From the NCBI RefSeq assembly GCF_035658495.1, contig NZ_CP141944.1, positions 2,258,001 through 2,322,000 on the forward strand: 64,000 nucleotides of DNA, given 5' to 3'. Of the stretch, positions 16,878 to 26,114 are shown one piece after another. A program made the position numbers and the translations under genes. The DNA is from Novosphingobium sp. RL4. Lineage in GTDB: Bacteria > Pseudomonadota > Alphaproteobacteria > Sphingomonadales > Sphingomonadaceae. The notes beneath the pieces are model-generated. The model was given only the letters and a program-made list of their open reading frames with translations. It was not told where the DNA came from and did no database searches. How positions within the stretch are numbered: the stretch's first letter is position 1; every line of letters starts with the position of its first letter.

Positions 16878-17825
16878 ATGAGACGGCGTAAAGACTCAGA
16901 TCAACACCTTCGGCATCGCGATTGGTTTGGCTCCCGGCTTCCGCTTATATCGCTACGATACGCTTTAGCCGTCGCAGAGTGTCTGAACTTCCGCCATGCC
17001 GCTAATAGGTTAGGCACTAGTCAATCCAGTGTCAGCGCTCGGATTAAGGCATTGGAAGAACATCTTGGCATTATGTTGTTCGAGAGGCGGCATCGTGGGG
17101 TTCGATTGACCGAAGCCGGACGCAGCTTCATTGTGGAAGTCACAGCCGGCATCGAGCACCTCGATCATGCCATAAAGACAGCCGGAGCTTTTTCGACAGG
17201 TCTGGTCGGGCGTCTACACATCGGGCTGCATTCATTGATCGCGGGCGGATTCCTTGCCGACCTTCGACGCCGGTATCGGGAGGAGTATCCCGACGTCGAT
17301 CTCGTGATCGCCGAGGGACGGTCAGCCGACACGATCCGGCAAATTCGGGAAGGCTCGCTCGACATCGCCTTTGTGGTCGGAGCAGTTGATGCCCCTGACT
17401 GCCATTCGCGCGAAATCTGGAGCGAGGCACTCGTTGTCGCTATGCCGGCAGGACATCGGCTCGCTATGGGAGATCATGTTCTGTGGCAGGATCTGACGTC
17501 GGATGTTTTCGTGGTCCGCCAAGGCGGCGCCGGACCACAGGCCCGGGACCATATTGTCAGGCGAATCGCCGAGCAGAGAAAGTCCCCGAACATCCAACGC
17601 CTGGACATCGGGCGCGACAGCCTGATGCACGTGATTGCGGATGGCGACGGTATAACGCTGACGACCGATTCTGCGAGGCACGTTCAATTCCCCGGTGTTG
17701 TGTTCCGGCCGATCGCCGATGAGCCCGAGCGGGCGCAGTTCAGCGCCGTATGGTCGCCGCATAATCGCAGCCAGGCGCTGAAGAATCTGCTCGATCTCGC
17801 TGCCGAGATGAGCCGGTCAACCTAA
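16878..17825 (+). CDS. LysR-family regulator closing cargo block 2 (paralogue of 9601-10563)
   Basis: A 315-residue LysR protein. The HTH ('LAVAECLNFRHAANRLGTSQSSVSARIKALEEHLGIMLFERRHRG') and effector domain closely follow the LysR at 9601-10563. Its end overlaps the end of the convergent XRE gene by 9 bp. A 205-bp gap separates it from the outer-membrane factor gene and holds no supported gene. Position next to the backbone regulator suggests that this LysR type belongs to the ICE family's conserved flank of the cargo site. Confidence 0.88.
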   Translation: MRRRKDSDQHLRHRDWFGSRLPLISLRYALAVAECLNFRHAANRLGTSQSSVSARIKALEEHLGIMLFERRHRGVRLTEAGRSFIVEVTAGIEHLDHAIKTAGAFSTGLVGRLHIGLHSLIAGGFLADLRRRYREEYPDVDLVIAEGRSADTIRQIREGSLDIAFVVGAVDAPDCHSREIWSEALVVAMPAGHRLAMGDHVLWQDLTSDVFVVRQGGAGPQARDHIVRRIAEQRKSPNIQRLDIGRDSLMHVIADGDGITLTTDSARHVQFPGVVFRPIADEPERAQFSAVWSPHNRSQALKNLLDLAAEMSRST

Positions 17826-18029
17826 TTTCGTCACCAACTCGGCCGGTTCGACACCCAGCGCATCCGCGATCTGGCCCACGACGGTGACGCTAGCCGACAC
17901 ATCGGCGCGCTCGATCGCTCCGATATAGCGCGCGCTCAGGCCTGCGTTATCCGCCAGCTCCTCCTGCGTCAGTTGCTTGTCATGACGTATCCGACGCAGA
18001 TTGATCGCCATGACCTCCTTGAGATCCAT
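17817..18029 (-). CDS. XRE-family (HTH_3) regulator
   Basis: A 70-residue single-domain repressor: 'INLRRIRHDKQLTQEELADNAGLSARYIGAIER' is the helix-turn-helix, ending 'IADALGVEPAELVTKLG'. It sits divergent from the DUF2285-like gene and traG. A near-perfect two-fold symmetrical site at 18051-18079 starts 21 bp upstream of its start codon and is the likely operator. It is plausibly the switch for transfer gene expression, as small Cro/C.Ahd-like repressors are in other ICEs. Confidence 0.88.
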   Translation of the reverse strand: MDLKEVMAINLRRIRHDKQLTQEELADNAGLSARYIGAIERADVSASVTVVGQIADALGVEPAELVTKLG

Positions 18030-18050
18030 GACGAGAGCGGAGCCTGAATA

Positions 18051-18079
18051 GGAATGATCGTTCCAGGAACGATAGTTCC
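18051..18079. promoter_or_regulatory. Composite palindromic operator for the XRE regulator
   Basis: GGAATGATCGTTCC (18051-18064), A, GGAACGATAGTTCC (18066-18079): the two 14-mers are inverted repeats matching at 12 of 14 positions. The centre ATCGTTCC-A-GGAACGAT is a perfect 17-bp dyad at 18057-18073. The right arm is itself a GGAAC-N4-GTTCC palindrome. This layout allows cooperative binding of two repressor dimers, like C-protein or Cro operators. Confidence 0.6.
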
Positions 18080-18234
18080 GATTCGTCCGGTGATGTGATA
18101 TTCATGGGGTTGCTTCGAATATTGGTGACGGGGAAATGCTGGCGCAACTGTATCGCCAGACACCACCCCTCTCACATGGAAGCAAAAGTGAGGTAATCAT
18201 CAGTCCGAGCCGCGGTGCCGGAAGGAGGCCGCAA

Positions 18235-18534
18235 ATGCGCGCTAAACCCGAACTCGATCCTGACGTTGATGACCTGGCTCCCATGGAGCCGGATGTGACC
18301 ATCTATGACGAGGCGCATTTCGTCACCTATCTGCGCTTGCTGGATGCTGAGACGGACGGTGCGGACTGGACGGAGGTGGCGAGGATCGTACTGCATCGCG
18401 ATCCGCTGACAGAGCAAGGCCGAACGCGGGCGTGCTGGGAAAGCCATCTCGCCCGCGCGCAGTGGATGACCAAGATCGGCTACCGGCGCATATTGGAACA
18501 GGCCGTCGAAGAAGCCCGAAACACACGGCACTAA
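18235..18534 (+). CDS. DUF2285-like ICE protein
   Basis: A 99-residue protein with the conserved core 'VTYLRLLDAETDGADWTEVARIVLHRDP' and 'RACWESHLARAQWMTKIGYRRIL', which I recognise from ICE gene sets where it is annotated as a DUF2285-type, DNA-binding-like protein. The ATG at 18235 follows a strong GAAGGAGG site 6 bases upstream; a longer reading to 18136 is unlikely. Its place between the XRE regulator and traG is conserved in this ICE type and suggests regulation of transfer. Confidence 0.7.
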   Translation: MRAKPELDPDVDDLAPMEPDVTIYDEAHFVTYLRLLDAETDGADWTEVARIVLHRDPLTEQGRTRACWESHLARAQWMTKIGYRRILEQAVEEARNTRH

Positions 18535-18651
18535 CCCATCCGATTTATACGCCATGGTATCCGACAGCACGCTCGCTGTTCTTTTCTGTTGCCTATCGCG
18601 AAACCGCCTATTCTCTGATCGGCTCCGTCTCTTTTGCCGATTGGAGCCTGT

Positions 18652-20643
18652 ATGTCGGGAAGCCGTGTCCTTTGGGGCCAGATCACCATCGTCGTCGCCA
18701 TCGTGCTGGCGGCGATCTGGGGCGCGACCGAGTGGACAGCATGGCGGCTTGGGTTTCAGGGGCAACTTGGAAGCCCATGGTTCGAGCTGAGCGGCTGGCC
18801 GGTCTATTATCCGCCGACCTTCTTCTGGTGGTGGTATGCCTACGACGCCTATGCGCCCGGTATTTTCATCGAAGGAGCGATCGTCGCCGCGTCCGGCGGC
18901 TTCATCTCCATCGCCGTCGCCATCACTTTGTCGGTCATCCGGGCGCGTGAGGCCAAGAACGTCGCCACCTACGGCTCGGCGCGCTGGGCCTCGCCCGAGG
19001 AGGTGAAGGCGGCTGGGTTGCTCGGCCCGGACGGTGTGGTGCTCGGCAGGCTCGATCGCGACTATCTCCGTCACGATGGCCCAGAGCATGTGCTGTGCTT
19101 CGCGCCGACCCGCTCCGGCAAGGGCGTCGGCCTCGTCGTGCCGACGCTGCTGACTTGGCCGGGCAGCGTCATCGTTCATGACATCAAGGGCGAGAACTGG
19201 GGTTTGACGGCGGGTTTCCGCGCCGGGCATGGCCGCGTGCTGCTGTTCGACCCGACCGATACCAAGTCCTCAGCCTACAATCCGCTGCTGGAGGTGCGGC
19301 GCGGCGATTGGGAAGTGCGCGACGTGCAGAACATCGCCGACATTCTGGTCGATCCCGAAGGCGCTCTCGACAAGCGCAATCATTGGGAAAAGACGAGCCA
19401 TTCGCTGCTGGTCGGCGTGATCCTGCATGTCCTCTATGCCGAACCCGACAAGACGCTGGCGGGTGTCGCCAACTTCCTCTCCGATCCGAAGCGGCCCATG
19501 GAGGCGACGCTGCGCGCCATGATGTCTACGCCGCATTTGGGCGAAGCCGGTGTTCACCCCGTCATCGCCTCATCGGCGCGCGAGCTGCTGAACAAATCGG
19601 ACAACGAACGCTCGGGCGTGCTGTCCACCGCCATGTCGTTTCTCGGTCTCTACCGCGATCCCGTGGTGGCGAAGGTGACGGCGCGCTGTGACTGGCGCAT
19701 TGCCGATCTCGTCGCCGGCAAGCGGCCGGTCAGCCTCTACCTCGTCGTGCCGCCGTCGGACATCGCCCGCACCAAGCCGCTGATCCGCCTGATCCTCAAT
19801 CAGGTCGGGCGGCGGCTGACCGAGGAGTTGAACGGTTCTGCCAAGCGCCATCGGCTGCTGCTCATGCTTGACGAGTTTCCGGCGCTCGGGCGGCTCGACT
19901 TCTTCGAGTCCGCGTTGGCCTTCATGGCTGGCTACGGCATCAAGAGTTTTCTGATCGCGCAAAGCCTCAACCAGATCGAGAAGGCCTACGGCGCGAACAA
20001 TTCCGTGCTCGACAATTGCCATGTGCGCGTCGCCTTCGCCACCAATGACGAGCGCACCGCCAAGCGCGTGTCGGACTCGCTCGGCACCGCGACCGAGATG
20101 CGCGATTCCACCAACTATGCCGGTCATCGGCTGTCGCCCTGGCTCGGCCATCTCATGGTGTCGCGGCAGGAGACGGCGCGTCCGCTGCTCACACCCGGCG
20201 AGGTAATGCAGCTTCCGCCCACCGACGAACTGTTGCTGGTCGCGGGCGTGCCGCCGATCCGGGCGAAGAAGGCGCGTTATTATGAGGACGCTCGTTTCAA
20301 GGAGCGGTTACTGCCCCCGCCCGATCTGTCCGCCGGGGCCAAAGTGACGAAAGCTCCATCTGGCGATGACTGGTCGGCGTTAAAGATACCGCCGCCCACA
20401 GCATCATCCACCCCGGCGACACCCGCCGCCGCGACCGATCCCACCAATGCCGGCGTCCGCCGCGAGCCGGAGCTGCCCGAGCATGAGGAGATCGTGCCCG
20501 AAGAACGCTCGGCCGGGCGTGAGTTCGACGTGCTCGACGACGAACCGGACGTGGACGCCGCCAAGGCCCGCACCATCCGGCAGCAGGTCACGTCCCTCGC
20601 CCGTCAGGCGACGATGGACCCCGCCGACGGCATTGAACTGTAA
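18652..20643 (+). CDS. traG: Type IV secretion coupling protein TraG (VirD4 family)
   Basis: A 663-residue membrane-anchored ATPase that links the relaxosome to the mating channel. Membrane helices lie at about residues 9-28 and 75-100. Walker A is 'APTRSGKGVG' (about 151-160) and Walker B is 'LLLMLDEFPALGRL' (about 403-416). The C-terminal ~100 residues are acidic and proline-rich, typical of substrate-contacting tails. The ATG at 18652 follows TTGGAG. A CopG-like gene follows 12 bp after the stop, then trbB. Confidence 0.95.
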   Translation: MSGSRVLWGQITIVVAIVLAAIWGATEWTAWRLGFQGQLGSPWFELSGWPVYYPPTFFWWWYAYDAYAPGIFIEGAIVAASGGFISIAVAITLSVIRAREAKNVATYGSARWASPEEVKAAGLLGPDGVVLGRLDRDYLRHDGPEHVLCFAPTRSGKGVGLVVPTLLTWPGSVIVHDIKGENWGLTAGFRAGHGRVLLFDPTDTKSSAYNPLLEVRRGDWEVRDVQNIADILVDPEGALDKRNHWEKTSHSLLVGVILHVLYAEPDKTLAGVANFLSDPKRPMEATLRAMMSTPHLGEAGVHPVIASSARELLNKSDNERSGVLSTAMSFLGLYRDPVVAKVTARCDWRIADLVAGKRPVSLYLVVPPSDIARTKPLIRLILNQVGRRLTEELNGSAKRHRLLLMLDEFPALGRLDFFESALAFMAGYGIKSFLIAQSLNQIEKAYGANNSVLDNCHVRVAFATNDERTAKRVSDSLGTATEMRDSTNYAGHRLSPWLGHLMVSRQETARPLLTPGEVMQLPPTDELLLVAGVPPIRAKKARYYEDARFKERLLPPPDLSAGAKVTKAPSGDDWSALKIPPPTASSTPATPAAATDPTNAGVRREPELPEHEEIVPEERSAGREFDVLDDEPDVDAAKARTIRQQVTSLARQATMDPADGIEL

Positions 20644-20655
20644 GGAGCCACTGCC

Positions 20656-21093
20656 ATGCAGACCAAAGCCCGCATGAACGTCTATTTCGAGCCAGATCTT
20701 TTGAAGAAGGTCGAGGCACTGGCGCTGCGCCGCAACGTCTCCAAATCGGCAGTGATCGAAGCGGCCGTCGCGTCGTTCCTGTCGGCTGATGCGTCGGAGC
20801 GGTTGGAGGCGGTGTTCGCCCGTCGGATGGACAAGCTTGGCCGCCAGGTCGATGGGCTGGACGAGGATCTCGCCATCCTCGGCGAGACGCTTTCGCTGTT
20901 CATCCGCTTCTGGCTGACCGTGACACCGCCGCTGGCCGACAGCGCCCAGGCGTCAGCACGGGCGAAGGGAGCCGAGCGCTTCGACGGATTCCTGCAATCG
21001 CTCGGGCGGCGGTTGGCGACGGGCGATCGGTTCTTGAAGGAGTTGTCGCGGGACATTGACGCAGGACGCAACGGCGGGGCTGAAACCGACTAA
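20656..21093 (+). CDS. CopG/ribbon-helix-helix family protein
   Basis: A 145-residue protein. The N-terminal ribbon-helix-helix ('RMNVYFEPDLLKKVEALALRRNVSKSAVIEAAVASFL', residues 6-42) would dimerise on DNA. The rest is helical with a hydrophobic stretch 'LFIRFWLTVTPPL'. It is invariably placed between traG and trbB in this ICE family, so it probably autoregulates the transfer operon or helps the relaxosome. Confidence 0.85.
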   Translation: MQTKARMNVYFEPDLLKKVEALALRRNVSKSAVIEAAVASFLSADASERLEAVFARRMDKLGRQVDGLDEDLAILGETLSLFIRFWLTVTPPLADSAQASARAKGAERFDGFLQSLGRRLATGDRFLKELSRDIDAGRNGGAETD

Positions 21094-21236
21094 GACGGGT
21101 CGAATGCAGCATTCATCAAATATTCGATGCCGCCGATTGCCGCCTTTTCTTCGCTATGGCCGCCGGGAATTAGATACTTGTTGAACCGGCCCAAGTTCCG
21201 GCTCTTTTAATCATCCCCGTCCGGGGAGTGTCTGTC

Positions 21237-21259
21237 GATCCCCGCGAGAAATGGGGATC
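21237..21259 (+). promoter_or_regulatory. Hairpin occluding the trbB ribosome-binding site
   Basis: GATCCCC (21237-21243) and GGGGATC (21253-21259) pair perfectly around a 9-base loop, ending two bases before the trbB ATG at 21262. The only Shine-Dalgarno-like sequence (GGGGA, 21253-21257) is inside the 3' arm. A second small hairpin, CCCCG-TC-CGGGG, lies at 21215-21226 and could compete for pairing. The arrangement suggests translational control at the head of the trb operon. Confidence 0.5.
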
Positions 21260-21261
21260 AG

Positions 21262-22272
21262 ATGGCGGTATTGCACCATAATTCGGAGAGCTTGACGCGG
21301 GGCGCGCGGATGCTGCGCACCGCGCTCGGCCCCGCCATCGCGCGATTTCTGGGAGACCCCGCTGTCGTCGAGGTGATGCTGAACCCGGACGGGCGGCTGT
21401 GGATCGACCGGCTGTCGGAAGGCCTGTCCGATACGGGCGAGCGGCTCGCGCCAGCCGATGGCGAACGGATCGTCCGCCTGGTTGCACATCATGTCGGTGC
21501 CGAAGTCCATGCCGGCGCACCCCGCGTTTCAGCCGAACTACCCGAAACCGGCGAACGGTTCGAGGGGCTGTTACCGCCCGTCGTCGCCGCGCCGTGCTTC
21601 GCGATCCGCAAGCCGGCCGTCGCCGTGTTCACACTCGACGATTATGTCGCCGCCGGGATCATGTCGGCGGAGCAGGCCGAGGCGCTGCGTTCAGCCGTCG
21701 CCTCGCGCGCCAACATCCTCGTCGCCGGCGGCACCTCGACCGGCAAGACGACACTGACCAATGCGCTGCTGGCCGAGGTGGCGAAGACCGCCGATCGCGT
21801 CGTCATCATAGAGGATACGCGCGAGCTGCAATGCGCCGCGCCCAATCTCGTCGCGATGCGCACCAAGGATGGCGTCGCCTCGCTCTCCGATCTCGTCCGC
21901 TCCTCGCTGCGGCTTCGCCCCGATCGCATTCCGATCGGTGAGGTGCGCGGCCCGGAAGCCCTCGACCTGTTGAAGGCGTGGGGCACCGGCCATCCCGGAG
22001 GCGTCGGCACCATCCATGCGGGCAGCGCCATCGGCGCAATTCGCCGCCTCGAACAACTCATCCAGGAAGCCGTCGTCACCGTGCCACGCGCGCTGATCGC
22101 GGAGACCATCGATCTCGTCGCCGTGCTCGCCGGGCGGGGATCGCAACGTCGCCTTGTCGAACTCGCCCGCGTCGAAGGCCTCGGCCGCGACGGCGATTAC
22201 CGCGTCGTGCCTACCGTCACCGACGGCGGCGACATCCAGCCCGTCCTCAACCTCACAGGAGATATCCGATGA
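21262..22272 (+). CDS. trbB: P-type conjugative transfer ATPase TrbB (VirB11 family)
   Basis: A 336-residue hexameric secretion ATPase. Walker A '[19 protein letters not shown]' is at about 155-173, an Asp box '[11 protein letters not shown]' follows, then '[21 protein letters not shown]' and '[14 protein letters not shown]', all diagnostic for VirB11/TrbB. It energises pilus assembly and DNA transfer at the inner-membrane base. Its stop overlaps the trbC start by 4 bases. Confidence 0.95.
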   Translation: MAVLHHNSESLTRGARMLRTALGPAIARFLGDPAVVEVMLNPDGRLWIDRLSEGLSDTGERLAPADGERIVRLVAHHVGAEVHAGAPRVSAELPETGERFEGLLPPVVAAPCFAIRKPAVAVFTLDDYVAAGIMSAEQAEALRSAVASRANILVAGGTSTGKTTLTNALLAEVAKTADRVVIIEDTRELQCAAPNLVAMRTKDGVASLSDLVRSSLRLRPDRIPIGEVRGPEALDLLKAWGTGHPGGVGTIHAGSAIGAIRRLEQLIQEAVVTVPRALIAETIDLVAVLAGRGSQRRLVELARVEGLGRDGDYRVVPTVTDGGDIQPVLNLTGDIR

Positions 22273-22601
22273 TCCGCTTCCTCTCGCGCGGTTGCCAGCA
22301 CATGGCGACCGCAGCCCTTGCCGTATCCATCAGCATGATGCTGGCGCCCGCCGCCCATGCCTCCGGCTCTTCCATGCCGTGGGAAGCGCCGCTGCAATCC
22401 ATCCTCCAGTCGATCGAAGGCCCGGTCGCCAAGATCATCGCGGTGATCGTCATCATCTCGACCGGCCTGGCGCTCGCCTTCGGCGACACCTCGGGCGGCT
22501 TCCGCCGTCTGATCCAGATCGTCTTCGGCCTGTCGATCGCGTTCGCGGCATCGAGCTTCTTCCTGTCGTTCTTCTCGTTCGGCGGCGGGGCGCTCGTCTG
22601 A
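22269..22601 (+). CDS. trbC: Conjugal pilin TrbC (VirB2-like)
   Basis: A 110-residue pilin precursor: a signal peptide (about 1-31, ending 'AAHASG') and two hydrophobic helices in the mature part ('IIAVIVIISTGLALAFGD', 'IVFGLSIAFAASSFFLSFFSFG'). The ATG at 22269 overlaps the trbB stop; longer readings upstream are arginine-rich shadow sequence. It shares one base with the trbD start codon. Confidence 0.92.
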   Translation: MIRFLSRGCQHMATAALAVSISMMLAPAAHASGSSMPWEAPLQSILQSIEGPVAKIIAVIVIISTGLALAFGDTSGGFRRLIQIVFGLSIAFAASSFFLSFFSFGGGALV

Positions 22602-22879
22602 TGGCGGGCGTGGTCGAGCAGACCGAAGTGCCGGGCTATTCCGTGCCGGTCCATCGGGCGCTGACCGAGCATATCCTGCTCGGCGGCGCGCCGCGGGGTC
22701 TCGCCATTCTCAACGGCACACTGGCGGCGGCGCTGGGTCTCGGCCTGCGCCTCTGGCTGGTCGGTCTCGCCATCTGGGCGGTCGGCCATCTCGCGGCGGT
22801 GTGGGCGGCGAAGCGCGATCCGATGTTCGTCGATGTGGTGCGCCGCCATCTGCGCATCCCCGGCCACCTGTCGGTTTGA
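22601..22879 (+). CDS. trbD: Conjugal transfer protein TrbD (VirB3-like)
   Basis: A 92-residue inner-membrane protein with 'PGYSVPVHRALTEHILLGGAPR' at the N-terminus and one or two hydrophobic helices (about 35-70), as in VirB3/TrbD. The start codon overlaps the trbC stop by one base. It would anchor the TrbE ATPase at the membrane. Confidence 0.92.
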   Translation: MAGVVEQTEVPGYSVPVHRALTEHILLGGAPRGLAILNGTLAAALGLGLRLWLVGLAIWAVGHLAAVWAAKRDPMFVDVVRRHLRIPGHLSV

Positions 22880-22892
22880 GGAGGCTGATCCC

Positions 22893-25331
22893 ATGATGAA
22901 CTTGGCCGAATATCGCCGCACCGCCACCCGTCTCGCCGACTTCCTGCCCTGGGTCGCGCTCGTGGGTGAAGGCGTCGTCCTCAATAAGGACGGCAGCCTC
23001 CAGCGCACCGCACGCTTGCGTGGTCCCGATCTCGACAGCGCCGTGCCGGCCGAACTGGTCGCCGTCGCCGGGCGGCTCAACAACGCCTTCCGCCGATTGG
23101 GATCGGGCTGGGCGATCTTCGTGGAAGCGCAGCGCCATGAGGCCGCGTCCTATCCAGCCAGCCGGTTTCCTGACGCCGCCTCGGCGCTGGTCGATGCCGA
23201 GCGCAAGGCCGATTTCGAGGAAGCCGGATCGCACTACGAATCCAGCTATTTCCTGACCTTCACCTACCTACCACCGGCCGAGGACGCCGCTCGCGCCGAG
23301 ACCTGGCTCTACGAGGGCCGCGATCGATCCGGGGTCGATGGTCGCGAGATGATCACCGTCTTCGTCGATCGCACTGACCGCGTTCTGCAACTGGTGGACG
23401 GCTTCATGCCGGAGTGCCTCTGGCTCGATGACCCCGAGACGCTGACCTACCTGCATAGCTGCGTTTCGACACAGCGCCACCGCGTCCGCGTCCCCGAGAC
23501 GCCGATGTATCTCGATGCGCTCGTCGCCGATCAGCCGCTGACCGGCGGGCTGGAGCCGCGCCTGGGCGATGCGCATGTCCGCATCCTCACCATCGTCGGC
23601 TTCCCGACCGCGACGACGCCCGGCCTGCTCGACGAGCTGAACCGGCTGGCCTTTCCCTATCGCTGGTCCACCCGCGCCATCCTGCTCGACAAGACGGACG
23701 CGACGAAGCTGCTGACAAAGATCCGCCGCCAGTGGTTCGCCAAGCGCAAGTCGATCGCCGCCATCCTGAAGGAGGTGATGACCAATGAAGCGTCAGCGCT
23801 GGTCGACACCGACGCCGCCAACAAGGCGGCCGACGCGGACATGGCCTTGCAGGAACTCGGCGCCGACTATGCCGGCGTCGCCTATGTCACCGCCACAATC
23901 ACGGTCTGGGATGACGATCCGCGTCTTGCCGACGAGAAGCTGCGGCTGACGGAAAAGATCGTTCAAGGCCGCGATTTCACAGCGATGGCGGAAACCATCA
24001 ACGCGGCGGATGCCTGGCTCGGCTCATTGCCCGGCCATGTCTATGCCAATGTCCGCCAACCGCCGATTTCGACTTTGAACCTCGCCCACATGATCCCGCT
24101 TTCGGCGGTATGGGCGGGCGAGGTGCGGGACGAGCATTTTGCAGCGCCCCCACTGCTCTTCGGCAAGACCGAAGGCTCGACCCCGTTCCGGTTATCCATT
24201 CACGTCGGTGACGTCGGGCACACGCTCGTCGTCGGCCCGACCGGTGCGGGCAAGTCCGTGCTGCTCGCGCTCATGGCGCTCCAGTTTCGGCGCTACGTCG
24301 GCGCGCAGGTTTTCGCCTTCGACTTCGGCGGCTCGATCCGCGCCGCAGCACTCGCCATGGGCGGCGACTGGCACGATCTCGGCGGCGGATTGTCGGATGT
24401 GGCTGAGGAGAGCGTCAGCCTCCAGCCGCTTGCCCGCATCCATGACGTGCCCGAGCGCGCTTGGGCCGCCGATTGGATCGTGGCGATCCTCACCCGCGAG
24501 GGCGTCGCCATCACGCCCGAGGTGAAGGAATATATCTGGACGGCGCTGACATCGTTGGCGTCCGCGCCGGTCGGCGAAAGGACGATCACGGGCCTGTCCG
24601 TGCTCCTCCAGTCTAACGACCTGAAGCAGGCGCTCCGGCCTTATTGCGTCGGCGGCGCCCATGGCCGCTTGCTCGATGCCGAGGCCGAATATCTCGGCTC
24701 CGCCACGGTTCAGGCCTTCGAGACCGAGGGGTTGATCGGCACCGAAGCCGCGCCCGCCGTGCTGGCCTACCTGTTCCACCGCATCGGCGACCGGCTCGAC
24801 GGCTCACCGACGCTCATCATCATCGACGAAGGCTGGCTGGCGCTGGACGACGAAGGGTTCGCCGGCCAGCTCCGCGAATGGCTGAAGACGCTGCGCAAGA
24901 AGAACGCCAGCGTCATCTTCGCTACACAATCGCTATCGGACATCGACGGTTCGGCCATCGCCCCCGCCATCATCGAAAGCTGCCAGACCCGGCTTCTGCT
25001 CCCGAACGAACGGGCGATCGAGCCTCAGATCACCGCCATCTATCGCCGTTTCGGCCTCAACGACCGCCAGATCGAGATCCTCGCGCGGGCGACACCGAAG
25101 CGGGATTATTACTGCCAGACCCGACGTGGCAGCCGGCTGTTCGAGCTGGGCCTGTCGGACGTGGCGCTGGCGCTCTGCGCCGTCTCGTCGAAGACCGACC
25201 AAACTGAGATCGCCCGTACCGTCGTCGAGCACGGCCGGGACGGCTTCCTCGCCGCCTGGCTGCGCCATCGCGGCGTCGCCTGGGCCGCCGACCTCATCCC
25301 CGACCTCACCAACCTGGAGATTCCATCATGA
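22893..25331 (+). CDS. trbE: Conjugal transfer ATPase TrbE (VirB4 family)
   Basis: An 812-residue ATPase, the largest channel component. N-terminal VirB4 domain from about 10 to 400; Walker A 'VVGPTGAGKSVLLALMAL' at about 447-464; Walker B 'PTLIIIDEGWLALDD' near 640-655; 'VIFATQSLSDID' follows. GAGGAGG precedes the ATG at 22893 (22896 is also possible). It overlaps trbJ by 4 bases. It powers pilin extraction and pilus biogenesis. Confidence 0.95.
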   Translation: MMNLAEYRRTATRLADFLPWVALVGEGVVLNKDGSLQRTARLRGPDLDSAVPAELVAVAGRLNNAFRRLGSGWAIFVEAQRHEAASYPASRFPDAASALVDAERKADFEEAGSHYESSYFLTFTYLPPAEDAARAETWLYEGRDRSGVDGREMITVFVDRTDRVLQLVDGFMPECLWLDDPETLTYLHSCVSTQRHRVRVPETPMYLDALVADQPLTGGLEPRLGDAHVRILTIVGFPTATTPGLLDELNRLAFPYRWSTRAILLDKTDATKLLTKIRRQWFAKRKSIAAILKEVMTNEASALVDTDAANKAADADMALQELGADYAGVAYVTATITVWDDDPRLADEKLRLTEKIVQGRDFTAMAETINAADAWLGSLPGHVYANVRQPPISTLNLAHMIPLSAVWAGEVRDEHFAAPPLLFGKTEGSTPFRLSIHVGDVGHTLVVGPTGAGKSVLLALMALQFRRYVGAQVFAFDFGGSIRAAALAMGGDWHDLGGGLSDVAEESVSLQPLARIHDVPERAWAADWIVAILTREGVAITPEVKEYIWTALTSLASAPVGERTITGLSVLLQSNDLKQALRPYCVGGAHGRLLDAEAEYLGSATVQAFETEGLIGTEAAPAVLAYLFHRIGDRLDGSPTLIIIDEGWLALDDEGFAGQLREWLKTLRKKNASVIFATQSLSDIDGSAIAPAIIESCQTRLLLPNERAIEPQITAIYRRFGLNDRQIEILARATPKRDYYCQTRRGSRLFELGLSDVALALCAVSSKTDQTEIARTVVEHGRDGFLAAWLRHRGVAWAADLIPDLTNLEIPS

Positions 25332-26098
25332 TGCTTCGTCGTTTACGCACCCGTGCCCGCGCGGCCCTCGTTGCCTCATCCATCCTGTCCGTTTCGCTGG
25401 CGCCGATCATGGTGACGACACCAGCTTACGCCATCACGGTGTTCGATCCCTGGAACTACAGCCAGAACATCCTGACGGCGGCTCGGACGCTTCAGTCAAT
25501 CACCCAGCAGGTCACGCAGCTGCAAAATGAAGCGCAGATGCTGATCAATCAGGCCCGCAATCTGGCGAGCCTGCCATATTCCTCGCTGCAACAGCTTCAG
25601 CAGTCGGTCCAGCGGACGCAACAGCTTCTGCAACAGGCGCAAAACGTCGCCTATGACGTCCAGCAGATCGACCAGATGTTCAGCCAGAAATACGGCAACG
25701 TCCCGATGTCGGCCTCCGACAGCCAGCTTATCTCCGACGCCCGCTCGCGCTGGCAGAATACCGTCGGCGGCTTACAAGACGCGATGAAAGTGCAGGCCGG
25801 TGTCGTCGGCAACATCGACACCAACCGGTCGCAGATGTCGGCGCTGGTCGGATCGAGCCAGTCCGCGACCGGCGCGCTTCAGGCGACGCAGGCCGGCAAC
25901 CAGCTTCTCGCGCTCCAGGCGCAGCAGCTCGCTGATCTCACTGCCGTCGTTGCCGCCAACGGCCGGGCGCAGGCGCTGACCGAGGCCGAGCGAGCGGCGG
26001 CGGCCGAACAGGGTCGCGAACAGCGCCGCCGCTTCCTGACGCCGGGCACGGGCTACCAGGCCGGCAATGCGCAGATGTTCAACAACGGCAACAACTGA
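25328..26098 (+). CDS. trbJ: P-type conjugative transfer protein TrbJ (VirB5-like)
   Basis: A 256-residue periplasmic protein with a signal peptide (residues 1-35, 'TTPAYA' end) and a long glutamine-rich coiled coil (about 50-120 and 150-220; 'QSITQQVTQLQNEAQMLINQ'). VirB5-type proteins sit at the pilus tip and help adhesion to the recipient. The order trbE-trbJ-trbK-trbL is as in RP4. Confidence 0.92.
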   Translation: MMLRRLRTRARAALVASSILSVSLAPIMVTTPAYAITVFDPWNYSQNILTAARTLQSITQQVTQLQNEAQMLINQARNLASLPYSSLQQLQQSVQRTQQLLQQAQNVAYDVQQIDQMFSQKYGNVPMSASDSQLISDARSRWQNTVGGLQDAMKVQAGVVGNIDTNRSQMSALVGSSQSATGALQATQAGNQLLALQAQQLADLTAVVAANGRAQALTEAERAAAAEQGREQRRRFLTPGTGYQAGNAQMFNNGNN

Positions 26099-26114
26099 CC
26101 GGGAGAGACGCGCC

